Assembly (NCBI GenBank): GCA_031362405.1
Contig: JANLSO010000083.1
Location: 1-11,160 of the forward strand
Source: JANLSO01 sp031362405
GTDB lineage: Bacteria > Actinomycetota > Thermoleophilia > Miltoncostaeales > Miltoncostaeaceae
Length of the DNA: 11,160 bases
Direction: 5' to 3'
Every line of letters starts with the position of its first letter. Position 1 is the first letter of the stretch. Shown here in pieces: positions 1 to 6,680 of the stretch. Made by a program: the position numbers and the translations under genes. Below the pieces are notes generated by a model. The model worked only from the letters and a program-made list of their open reading frames with translations, made no database searches and was not told the DNA's origin.

Positions 1-471
1 GAGCTCGGCGCCCAGATCTCCGCCGACTACGCCGACCGCGAGCTGCTCGTCATCGGCGTGCTGAAAGGCGCGGTCTTCTTCATCGCCGATCTGGTCCGTC
101 GCATCTCCGTTCCATGCGAGCTCGACTTCATGGCCGTCTCGTCGTACGGCTCGCAGACGCACTCGTCGGGGGTCGTTCGGATCTTGAAGGATCTCGATAT
201 GCCGATCGTCGGCCGACACGTACTGGTGGTCGAGGACGTCATCGACTCGGGGCTGACGCTCTCCTACCTCATGAAGAACCTCGCCTCGCGCGAGCCTGCG
301 TCGCTCGAGATCTGTTCGCTGCTGACCAAGCCGCGCCATCGTACGCTTCCGTTTGAGGCGCGATACGTGGGGTTCGACCTGCCCGATCGCTTCGTCGTGG
401 GGTACGGGCTCGACTACGCCGAGCGCTTCCGCAACCTGCCCCACATCGCGGTACTCGACATGCCCACCTGA
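1..471 (+). CDS. hpt: Hypoxanthine phosphoribosyltransferase, 3' part (5' end outside window)
   Basis: The enzyme transfers phosphoribose from PRPP to hypoxanthine or guanine in cytoplasmic purine salvage. The window opens inside the gene: frame 1 is open from base 1 and 156 codons are seen before TGA at 469-471. Roughly the first 20-25 residues of a usual ~180-residue protein are missing. Visible family blocks, in order, are VIGVLKGAVFFIADL, then DFMAVSSYGS with SSGVVRILKDLD, then the PRPP-binding loop VVEDVIDSGLTLSYL with its acidic pair, and the C-terminal VGYGLDYAERFRNLP, which helps bind the purine. In actinobacteria hpt usually lies between tilS and ftsH, and ftsH does follow here after about 93 bp. 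Product certain; start not visible. Confidence 0.97.
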   Translation, partial: ELGAQISADYADRELLVIGVLKGAVFFIADLVRRISVPCELDFMAVSSYGSQTHSSGVVRILKDLDMPIVGRHVLVVEDVIDSGLTLSYLMKNLASREPASLEICSLLTKPRHRTLPFEARYVGFDLPDRFVVGYGLDYAERFRNLPHIAVLDMPT

Positions 472-496
472 CCCCCGGGGTCGCCTGCGGGCACGC

Positions 497-505
497 TGCT
501 ATCCT
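497..505 (+). promoter_or_regulatory. Possible extended -10 promoter for ftsH
   Basis: In the 93-bp gap between hpt and ftsH, TG (497-498), one base, then TATCCT (500-505) resembles an extended -10 element. I see no good -35 element 16-18 bp upstream. Transcription would begin near 512, giving a leader of about 50 nt before the ftsH GTG. The same TGC plus hexamer layout recurs before clpC and before the zinc-ribbon ORF. Suggestive only. Confidence 0.3.
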
Positions 506-564
506 GACGCTCTCGCCGACCGATACAGGGCGTGGACCGGCACCGGGCATCCCGCGGGAGCAAC

Positions 565-2505
565 GTGAACAAGTTCTTCAAGAGCGCAGCGTTTCCGATT
601 CTGATCGTCGTGCTGCTCGCGTTCGTCGCGATGCGCCTGATCGACTCGAGTTCCACGCCGACGCCGACGGTGATCTACAGCCAGATCGTCGCTGATATCA
701 AGGCGTCGAAGATCACGAAGGCCGATGTCAACCTGCGCGAGCAGTCGTTCAAGGTGACCTATAAAGACGGAACGACCGCCAAGAGCGGCTACCCCGACAA
801 CTCCGGTGACAATCTGCAGACGACGCTCGACGCGGCGAATGTGCCCACCTCGGTCAAGAGCCTCGGAAGCAGCCCCTGGTGGAGCTTCCTGATCACCCTT
901 GCCCCGTTCGTGTTGTTCATCTTCTTCTGGATCTACCTGATGAACCGGATGCAGGGCGGCGGCTCGAAGGTGATGAGCTTCGGCAAGTCCCGTGCCAAGC
1001 GGATGGCCGTCGACGCCCCGAAGATCAGCTTCAAGGACGTCGCGGGAGCTGAGGAGGCCGTCGAAGAGCTCCACGAGATCAAGGAATTCCTCGAGAACCC
1101 GAAGAAGTTCCAAGCGCTGGGCGCGAGGATTCCGAAGGGCGTATTGCTCTTCGGCCCTCCCGGTACCGGTAAGACCCTGCTCGCACGCGCCGTCGCCGGC
1201 GAGGCAGGGGTGCCGTTCTTCTCGATCTCCGGGTCCGACTTCGTCGAGATGTTCGTCGGTGTCGGCGCCAGCCGTGTGCGTGACCTGTTCGAGCAGGCCC
1301 GCCAGAACTCACCGTGCATCATCTTCATGGACGAGATCGACGCCGTCGGCCGCCACCGCGGCGCCGGGCTCGGCGGCGGGCACGACGAGCGCGAGCAGAC
1401 GCTCAACCAGCTGCTGGTCGAGATGGATGGCTTCGAGGCGAAGGACAACATCATTCTCATCGCGGCCACGAACCGGCCCGACATCCTCGACCCGGCCCTC
1501 CTGCGGCCTGGGCGCTTCGATCGCCAGATCGCTGTCGACCGTCCCGACCGCGCCGGCCGCGCTCAGATCCTGAAGGTGCACACCAAGGGCAAGCCGATCG
1601 CGAAGGTCATCAACCTCGAAGCGCTCGCGGGCCAGACCCCCGGCTTCACTGGCGCCGACCTCTCCAACCTCGTAAACGAAGCCGCCCTTCTCGCCGCCCG
1701 AAAGGGCAAGCGCGTGATCGAGCAGGCCGAGCTCGAGGAGGGGATCATGCGCGTGATCGCCGGCCCCGAGAAGAAAAGCCGCCTTCTCAGCGAGCGCGAG
1801 CGCGTCGTGACCGCCTACCACGAGATGGGCCATGCCCTCGTCGGCCACTACCTGCCGAATGCCGACCCGGTCCACAAGATCAGCGTCGTGTCTCGCGGTC
1901 AGGCACTCGGGTACACGATCTCGATGCCGACCGAAGACAAATTCCTCACCACCAAGGCTCAGCTTGAAGACCAGATGGCGATGACCCTCGGTGGTCGCGC
2001 CGCGGAGGAGATCGTCTTCAACGAGATCACCACGGGTGCCGCGAACGACCTCGAGAAGGTCACCTCGACGGCGAAGCAAATGACCATGCGCTTCGGCATG
2101 AGCGAGAAGCTCGGCCCGCGCGTGCTCGGCCACTCCCAGGGGGCGCCCTTCCTCGGGCGCGACCTGCACTCCGAGCCCGATTACTCCGACGACCTGGCCC
2201 GCGACATCGACGCTGAGATCCGCCGGATCATCGAGGAAGCCCACCAACGTGCCCGCGACATCCTCGTCGAGTACCGCGACAAACTCGAAGGCCTGTCGAA
2301 GATCCTCCTGACCCGCGAGACCATCGAGCGCGAAGAGTTCATCGCCCTGCTCGCCGGTGCAGCCGAGGAAGACGTCTACCGCTCGAAGGACGAAGAGGCG
2401 CGCCGCCGCCTCGCCGAGGACGCCGGCTCCTCGCCGGCAGAGGAAGCGCCGCGCCGTGTCCCCGCGCCGCCGGCGGCGCCGGGGCAGCCCATTCCGGAGG
2501 GGTGA
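565..2505 (+). CDS. ftsH: ATP-dependent zinc metalloprotease FtsH
   Basis: Membrane-anchored AAA+ protease that unfolds and degrades membrane and regulatory proteins as a hexamer. I chose GTG 565 because GGGAG lies 4 nt upstream (556-560) and the protein then begins MNKFFKSAAFPI, right before the first membrane helix (about residues 8-25). An in-frame GTG at 532 would add 11 unlikely residues. Length is 646 aa, as usual for the family. A short extracytoplasmic domain is followed by a second helix (about 105-125). The AAA module has Walker A GPPGTGKT (197-204), pore loop FVG, Walker B FMDEID (D256, E257) and arginine fingers R314 and R317. The protease site is HEMGH (H419, E420, H423) with the third zinc ligand D495 in NDLEKVT. 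The site has Met where most bacterial FtsH have HEAGH. The tail after about residue 600 is charged, then Pro/Ala-rich. It overlaps folP by 4 nt (GTGA). Confidence 0.98.
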   Translation: MNKFFKSAAFPILIVVLLAFVAMRLIDSSSTPTPTVIYSQIVADIKASKITKADVNLREQSFKVTYKDGTTAKSGYPDNSGDNLQTTLDAANVPTSVKSLGSSPWWSFLITLAPFVLFIFFWIYLMNRMQGGGSKVMSFGKSRAKRMAVDAPKISFKDVAGAEEAVEELHEIKEFLENPKKFQALGARIPKGVLLFGPPGTGKTLLARAVAGEAGVPFFSISGSDFVEMFVGVGASRVRDLFEQARQNSPCIIFMDEIDAVGRHRGAGLGGGHDEREQTLNQLLVEMDGFEAKDNIILIAATNRPDILDPALLRPGRFDRQIAVDRPDRAGRAQILKVHTKGKPIAKVINLEALAGQTPGFTGADLSNLVNEAALLAARKGKRVIEQAELEEGIMRVIAGPEKKSRLLSERERVVTAYHEMGHALVGHYLPNADPVHKISVVSRGQALGYTISMPTEDKFLTTKAQLEDQMAMTLGGRAAEEIVFNEITTGAANDLEKVTSTAKQMTMRFGMSEKLGPRVLGHSQGAPFLGRDLHSEPDYSDDLARDIDAEIRRIIEEAHQRARDILVEYRDKLEGLSKILLTRETIEREEFIALLAGAAEEDVYRSKDEEARRRLAEDAGSSPAEEAPRRVPAPPAAPGQPIPEG

Positions 2506-3356
2506 GCACGTCGTCATGGCAGCCGGTGGAGAACCCTCTCGGCTGGCTGCACGCGCCGTGCGTCATGGGCATCGTCAACGTCACACCCGACTCGTTCAGC
2601 GACGGCGGTGAGACCGCCGACGCGAGCTCCGCACGGGAACGCATCGACGCGATGGCCGCCGCAGGCGCGGTGATCTGCGATATCGGTGCCGAGAGCACCC
2701 GGCCGGGCGCCGAGCGGGTTACGGTCGAGGAGCAGCTGCGTCGTCTGAGGCCTTTGCTCGGTGACCTCGCTGCCCGGCCCCTCCAGGTCGCGATCTCGAT
2801 CGACACCACGCGGGCGCCAGTCGCCGCGGCCGCCCTGGATGCCGGCGCCGCGATGGTCAACGACCTCAGTGCCGGGCGCGACGACCCCGACCTGCTGCCG
2901 TTGGTCGCCGAGCGCGGTGCGGCGGTGTGCCTCATGCACATGCGGGGCCAGCCGCGCGACATGCAGGCCGCGCCCGTCTACGACGACGTCGTCGCCGAGG
3001 TCGAGGCGTTCCTCGCCGAGCGTTTGCGGGCCGCCGTTGACGCCGGCATCCCCGCCACCCGGGTGATGCTCGACCCGGGCATCGGATTCGGAAAGACACT
3101 GGCGCACAATCTGGCCCTCTTGACGGCTCTGCCGCGTCTCGCGCGCCTCGGTCGCCCGCTGCTGGTCGGTATCTCACGTAAGAGCATGCTCGGCACGATC
3201 ACCGGTCGCTCCGTCCACGAGCGCCGTGCCGCGAGTCTCGCCGCCGGTCTCTACGCCGCTGCCCATGGCGCTGCGGTTCTGCGCGTGCATGATGTCGCCG
3301 AGACACACGACGCCCTCGTCACGTGGCGTGCGCTTCACGAGGCGGGCACGAACTGA
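2502..3356 (+). CDS. folP: Dihydropteroate synthase
   Basis: Condenses p-aminobenzoate with 6-hydroxymethyl-dihydropterin diphosphate to make dihydropteroate; it is the sulfonamide target in cytoplasmic folate synthesis. The 284-aa TIM-barrel protein shows the expected motifs in order: MGIVNVTPDSFSDGG, DIGAESTRPGA, ISIDTT, VNDLS, CLMHMRG, DPGIGFGKT (from D191), GISRKSMLG (S225-R226-K227, phosphate/pterin site) and LRVHDV near the C-terminus. No insertion like those in resistant sul enzymes is visible. The start is GTG 2502, sharing GTGA with the ftsH stop; the purine-rich GGAGGG (2496-2501) sits almost directly on it, closer than ideal, so translational coupling with ftsH is likely. The next in-frame GTG (2526) has no Shine-Dalgarno. 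In mycobacteria folE lies between ftsH and folP; it is absent here. Confidence 0.97.
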   Translation: MSTSSWQPVENPLGWLHAPCVMGIVNVTPDSFSDGGETADASSARERIDAMAAAGAVICDIGAESTRPGAERVTVEEQLRRLRPLLGDLAARPLQVAISIDTTRAPVAAAALDAGAAMVNDLSAGRDDPDLLPLVAERGAAVCLMHMRGQPRDMQAAPVYDDVVAEVEAFLAERLRAAVDAGIPATRVMLDPGIGFGKTLAHNLALLTALPRLARLGRPLLVGISRKSMLGTITGRSVHERRAASLAAGLYAAAHGAAVLRVHDVAETHDALVTWRALHEAGTN

Positions 3357-3721
3357 GCGATCAGGTCACCGTCATGATTCGCGGTCTGGAGGTGTTCGGA
3401 CGCCATGGCGTGTTTGCGGCCGAGCGCGAGCTGGGGCAGCGCTTCATCGTTGATCTGGAGATGGAGCTCTCCGCTTGCCCGGGGTCGCTGACCGACGATC
3501 TCGAATCCACCGTCGACTACGCATCTCTCACCACTGCGGTCGTCGAGATCGTCGCGGGAGAACCCGTGGCGCTGCTGGAACGCCTCGCGGCGATGATCGC
3601 CGACCGAGTGATGGCCGAACCCCTCGTTGCCGCGGTGACCATCGACGTCCGTAAGCCGCACGTGGCACTCGCGCATGTGCTCGAGGAGACCGCGGTGCGA
3701 CTGCGCCGGGAGCGCGCGTGA
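3353..3721 (+). CDS. folB: Dihydroneopterin aldolase (start codon unusual)
   Basis: Converts 7,8-dihydroneopterin to 6-hydroxymethyl-dihydropterin plus glycolaldehyde, the step before folK; the family forms octamers. Signature features are RGLEVFGRHGVFAAERELGQRF, the VDYASL strand with its substrate tyrosine, LLERLAAMIAD, and VRKPHVAL with the catalytic-region lysine K101. The start is the odd part. Homologues begin with a strand corresponding to SDQVTVMIRGLEV, so the first ATG (3374, MIRGLEV) would cut away most of strand 1. No ATG, GTG or TTG lies just upstream except GTG 3323, which would overlap folP by 34 nt and has no Shine-Dalgarno. CTG 3353 gives a 122-aa protein, forms a CTGA overlap with the folP stop like the GTGA overlaps nearby, and has GAGG at 3339-3342. 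Product is firm; the start is my inference, with GTG 3323 and ATG 3374 as alternatives. Confidence 0.93.
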   Translation: MSDQVTVMIRGLEVFGRHGVFAAERELGQRFIVDLEMELSACPGSLTDDLESTVDYASLTTAVVEIVAGEPVALLERLAAMIADRVMAEPLVAAVTIDVRKPHVALAHVLEETAVRLRRERA

Positions 3722-4212
3722 GGTACTGGCTCGGGCTGGGAGCGAACCTCGGCGACCGAGGCGCGGCGCTCCAGACGGCTGTCGATTGGCTTCGGGCCAA
3801 GGAGGTCGTCGTCGAGGCGACCAGCGCCCTCTACGAAACCGCCCCGCGCGACATGGTCGATCAGCCGGCGTTCCTCAACGCGGCCGTTCGGGTATGCACC
3901 GACGCGTCTCCCCGGGTGTTGCTCGATCTCGTCAAGCAGATGGAGGCCGACCTCGGCCGCGTGGCAGGGCCGCGCTACGGCCCCCGGGCGATCGACTGCG
4001 ACCTGCTGGTCTGGGAGGCGGGGGTCTTCGCCGACGAGCGCCTCGAGATACCGCACCCGCGCCTTGTCGAGCGCCGCTTCGCGCTCTTGCCGCTGCTCGA
4101 TCTCGACGCTGATCTGACGCTTCCCGACGGTACGTCGCTGCGCACCGCATGCTCTGAACTCGATGAAGTCGACCAGCCCGCCAAACGCCTCGCCCAGCCG
4201 CGATTGGTTTAG
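3718..4212 (+). CDS. folK: 6-hydroxymethyl-7,8-dihydropterin pyrophosphokinase
   Basis: Transfers pyrophosphate from ATP to 6-hydroxymethyl-dihydropterin, making the FolP substrate. The protein is 164 aa, normal for the monofunctional enzyme. Seen motifs are YWLGLGANLGDR at the N-terminus, SALYETAP, QPAFLNAAV, then RYGPRAIDCDLL with the Mg2+-binding D93 and D95, and EIPHPRLVERRFALLPLLDLDADL. The start is GTG 3718, overlapping the folB TGA (GTGA), with GGGAG 5-6 nt upstream, so coupled translation with folB is likely. Together folP, folB and folK cover three consecutive pterin-branch steps; the first enzyme, folE, is not in the window. The gene ends at TAG 4210-4212 and is followed by the largest gap within the left block. 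Confidence 0.97.
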   Translation: MRYWLGLGANLGDRGAALQTAVDWLRAKEVVVEATSALYETAPRDMVDQPAFLNAAVRVCTDASPRVLLDLVKQMEADLGRVAGPRYGPRAIDCDLLVWEAGVFADERLEIPHPRLVERRFALLPLLDLDADLTLPDGTSLRTACSELDEVDQPAKRLAQPRLV

Positions 4213-4398
4213 TGCGGGCACGACGCGGCTGGCCTGGACTGCCACTCGCGTGTTCTGCCTCCTCAACGGCCCTGACATCGCGTTTCCGGTCGACGACGTT
4301 GAGGTTCTCGTGCTCGCAGACCGTCCCCACGCGGGATCGCCTGCTTCGAGAAGGTGCACTAATCTACGACGCCAGGTCCGGATCGGCGAGGAGCCGTC
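4213..4398 (+). other. Gap after folK with possible decayed nucleotidyltransferase-like fragment
   Basis: No intact gene is supported in these 186 bp. Reading the frame of 4163 gives FPVDDVEVLVLADRPHA (about 4286-4335). After removing one G from the GGG at 4333-4335, the reading continues DRLLREGALIYDARSG (to about 4380). The joined string resembles the C-terminal half of minimal nucleotidyltransferase domains (hydrophobic strand, LxxxP, then RxLREGxLLYD). This is pattern recognition on a short piece and could be chance. TAATCT at 4360-4365 could be a -10 element for the next gene, without a clear -35. GAGGAG at 4388-4393 is the ribosome-binding site of the gene starting at 4399. Confidence 0.3.
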
Positions 4399-4740
4399 AT
4401 GTCGCACACCGACGAACTCGAGGAGTACGACGCAGAGCTCGAGCTGCGTCTCAAGCGGGAGTACGCCGACGTCTTCCCGCTTTTTCGCTTCTGCGTACTG
4501 ACTCAGGAAGCGACGTACCTCTGCAACCAGTTCGAGCGCGACTTCATGCCACAGGCCTCGTACCCGTTCTTCCACATCACGATGGAGGACGTCTGGGTGT
4601 GGGACAAGAATCGCCCGACCCGGATCATCCCGAAGGTCGAGATCTACACCACCCAAGACGTCACGGTCGAGATCCTGAAGACCGCCGACGCTGCTGCGGG
4701 GGCCGTGGCGCCCCCGGCCATCGAGCCCCCCGCCGAATAA
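4399..4740 (+). CDS. DUF2469-like protein of unknown function
   Basis: A 113-aa soluble, acidic protein with no signal peptide or membrane segment. The start is ATG 4399, with a strong GAGGAG 5 nt upstream. I match it from memory to the actinobacterial DUF2469 family (Mycobacterium tuberculosis Rv2901c type): LEEYDAELELRLKREYADVFPLF (residues 7-29, mostly helical) parallels the family's LEKYETEMEL-x-L-x-REYKD, followed by V-x-T and YLCN (40-43). The most telling block is MEDVWVWDKNRPTR (62-75), against the family's ADAWVWDMYRPAR, followed by KVEIYTTQDVTVE. The last ~20 residues are Ala/Pro-rich and probably disordered. The family has no established biochemical function. In mycobacteria the gene sits near rnhB and lepB; here it lies between folK and coaX, with coaX starting on the very next base, so they are probably co-translated. 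The family call is moderately sure. Confidence 0.75.
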   Translation: MSHTDELEEYDAELELRLKREYADVFPLFRFCVLTQEATYLCNQFERDFMPQASYPFFHITMEDVWVWDKNRPTRIIPKVEIYTTQDVTVEILKTADAAAGAVAPPAIEPPAE

Positions 4741-5550
4741 GTGGGATCGGCCCTTCTTGCGGTCGACGTCGGCAACACCCAGACCCTCGCCGGCGTTTAC
4801 CAAGGCCCCACCCTTCTGCACGAGTGGCGGATCTCCACCGAGCGCACCGCGACGGCCGATGAGCTGGCCGCGGCGCACGATCAGATCCTGCGCCTGCGCG
4901 GAGGCAGTCTCGACGAACTCGATCACATGATCGTGGCGTCCGTGGTGCCACCGCTCACGGCCGGCTACCGGCAACTCTCGCTCAAGTATCTGGACCATCC
5001 CGCGCTCGTCGTGGGTCCGGGTGTGCGCACCGGGATGAGCCTCGCGATCGACAACCCCCAGGAACTCGGCGCCGACCGGCTGGTGAACGCCGTCGCCGCT
5101 TTCCAGCGCGTTGGGGGAGCCTGCATCGTGGTCGACTTTGGCACCGCGACAACCTTCGACGTTGTCTCGGACCAGGGTGAGTACCTGGGTGGCGCGATCG
5201 CCCCCGGCATCGAAACCTCACTCGACGCGCTCACGAGCCGCGCTGCGCGCCTCGTGAACGTCGATCTCGTGCCACCGACACGCACGATCGGACGCTCCAC
5301 GGCCGAGAGCCTGCGCTCGGGCGTCGTCCTTGGCACGGTGGCGATGGTCGAGGGCATGGTGCGCCGAATTCGCGACGAGCTCGGCGTCGAGGCCGCCGTG
5401 GTCGCAACCGGGGGGCTTGCCGAGATGGTGTGCCGACTGTCGAGCGAGGTCGTCGACTACCAGCCGCGCCTCACCCTGGAGGGCCTGCGGATCATCCACG
5501 AGTTGAACGTGCGGCCGTCGGCCAGTTCCGCGCGTGGGCCGTCACGGTGA
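4741..5550 (+). CDS. coaX: Type III pantothenate kinase
   Basis: Phosphorylates pantothenate using ATP, the first step of coenzyme A synthesis. Type III enzymes are ASKHA-fold dimers, usually need a monovalent cation and are not feedback-inhibited by CoA. The 269-aa protein has LLAVDVGNTQT at the N-terminus (phosphate-1 loop, D9), ELGADRLVNA with the expected catalytic Asp (D112), VVDFGTATTFDVV (phosphate-2 loop, from D132), YLGGAIAPGIETSLDAL, VVATGG (adenosine region) and the closing LTLEGLRIIHELN. The final ~13 residues extend past the usual end. GTG 4741 directly follows the TAA of the upstream gene with no Shine-Dalgarno, so reinitiation is likely. The TGA overlaps the dus GTG. Neither panC nor panD, its usual actinobacterial neighbours, is present. 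Confidence 0.96.
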   Translation: MGSALLAVDVGNTQTLAGVYQGPTLLHEWRISTERTATADELAAAHDQILRLRGGSLDELDHMIVASVVPPLTAGYRQLSLKYLDHPALVVGPGVRTGMSLAIDNPQELGADRLVNAVAAFQRVGGACIVVDFGTATTFDVVSDQGEYLGGAIAPGIETSLDALTSRAARLVNVDLVPPTRTIGRSTAESLRSGVVLGTVAMVEGMVRRIRDELGVEAAVVATGGLAEMVCRLSSEVVDYQPRLTLEGLRIIHELNVRPSASSARGPSR

Positions 5551-6614
5551 AGAAACGCTTTCGCAGTGCCCTGGCCGATCGCGGCCTGCCGCCGGAGGAG
5601 CTGACCGACATCGACGGTTGGCCCGCCGCCGACGGTTTTCGGATCGGGAAGCTCCAGCTGGCGAACCGCGTCGTTCAGGCACCGCTGGCCGGTATCGGAA
5701 ACTGGGCCTTTCGCCTCCAAAGCACCCGTCACGGGGCGGGATTGTGCATCTCCGAGATGGTCTCGAGCTGGGGAGTCCGGCACGGTAACGAGCGCACGAC
5801 CCGCATGCTGCGGATCGATCCGCGGGAGGGCCCGATGGGCGTGCAGCTGTTCGGCACGAACCCGGAGGTCATGGCCGAAGCCGCGCGGGCCGTCGAGGAG
5901 GCCGGTGCCGATCTGGTCGACATCAACATGGGCTGCCCCGTCCCGAAAATCTGCAAGACCGGTGCGGGGGCGGCGCTCCTAGGCGACCTCGATGTGGCCT
6001 GCGCCGTCGTCCGCGCCATGACCAATGCGGTCGACATTCCCGTGACCGTGAAGATGCGCCGTGGCGTGACGCCGCGCGATTCCCGGCCCACCGAGGCCGC
6101 CCAGCGGTTCGCCGACGCGGGGGCCGCGGCGATCGGTTTCCACCCGCGGGCGGCGGCCGAGGAGTACGACGGCGTCGCCGATCACGCGATCACCGCGCAG
6201 GTCGTCGCGGCGGTCGACATCCCGGTGATCGCCAGCGGCGACATCATCACTCCCCGTCAGGCCCGCGATGTGATCGAATCAACAGGGTGTGCAGCGGTGA
6301 TGATCGGGCGGGCGGCGCTCGGCAACCCGTGGGTGCTCGAGGCGATGGCCAGTGGCAGGCCCTCCCGCCGGCCCGGTCTGGCGGGGGTTGTCGAGGAGGC
6401 GATCGCCTTCGCCGAAGACATCCGCTTGGCGCTCGGCGATGCACACGCGGGCCCCTACATGCGCAAGTTCTATTCGTGGTACCTGGCGGGCGAGCCGGTA
6501 ACCACCGAGCAGCTGCAACAGATGTTGACGGCGCCCACGCTCGACGAGGCTCTTGACCTCTTGAGGGCCGCCGTCGCAGCCGAGTCGCTTGAATCCACAC
6601 GGGGCCTGAACTAG
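5547..6614 (+). CDS. dus: tRNA-dihydrouridine synthase (DusB-like)
   Basis: FMN- and NADPH-dependent enzyme that reduces specific uridines in the tRNA D-loop or nearby. The protein is 355 aa from GTG 5547, which overlaps the coaX stop (GTGA). An N-terminal stretch of about 30 residues precedes the TIM-barrel, which begins FRIGKLQLANRVVQAPLAGIGN (the flavin-binding APLAG block). Next come SEMVSSWG, VQLFGTNPEVM and DINMGCPVPKICKTGAGAALL, with the expected catalytic cysteine C130 and a second cysteine C136. VTVKMRRG, then HPRAAAEEYDGVAD (in place of the common H-G/A-R-T...YxGxAD) and PVIASGDIITPRQA, MIGRAALGNPW close the barrel. The helical tRNA-binding domain starts near RKFYSWYLAGE. Product class is firm; which uridine it modifies cannot be read from sequence. 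Confidence 0.95.
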   Translation: MKKRFRSALADRGLPPEELTDIDGWPAADGFRIGKLQLANRVVQAPLAGIGNWAFRLQSTRHGAGLCISEMVSSWGVRHGNERTTRMLRIDPREGPMGVQLFGTNPEVMAEAARAVEEAGADLVDINMGCPVPKICKTGAGAALLGDLDVACAVVRAMTNAVDIPVTVKMRRGVTPRDSRPTEAAQRFADAGAAAIGFHPRAAAEEYDGVADHAITAQVVAAVDIPVIASGDIITPRQARDVIESTGCAAVMIGRAALGNPWVLEAMASGRPSRRPGLAGVVEEAIAFAEDIRLALGDAHAGPYMRKFYSWYLAGEPVTTEQLQQMLTAPTLDEALDLLRAAVAAESLESTRGLN

Positions 6615-6624
6615 CTTTCGGCGT

Positions 6625-6634
6625 CGCTCGAGCG
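6625..6634. repeat. 10-bp perfect palindrome in the dus-greA gap
   Basis: CGCTCGAGCG (6625-6634) is its own reverse complement, and a further CGCTCG copy lies at 6654-6659, so 6629-6634 can also pair with 6654-6659 around a 19-nt loop. This could be an operator or a weak RNA hairpin in the 66-bp gap ahead of greA. No U-tract follows. Chance is a real possibility at this GC content. Confidence 0.25.
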
Positions 6635-6680
6635 CCACTGTCTTTCCCGGGACCGCTCGGTGACCTAAGGAGACCGCCTG

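Noticed and set aside
1309..2517. 402-codon open frame on the minus strand within ftsH
   Set aside because: Mirror of the ftsH coding frame, with no motif of its own.
3517..4998. 493-codon open frame on the minus strand over folB, folK and coaX
   Set aside because: Antisense shadow of the GC-rich coding strand; no recognisable domain, and it spans several real genes and a gap.
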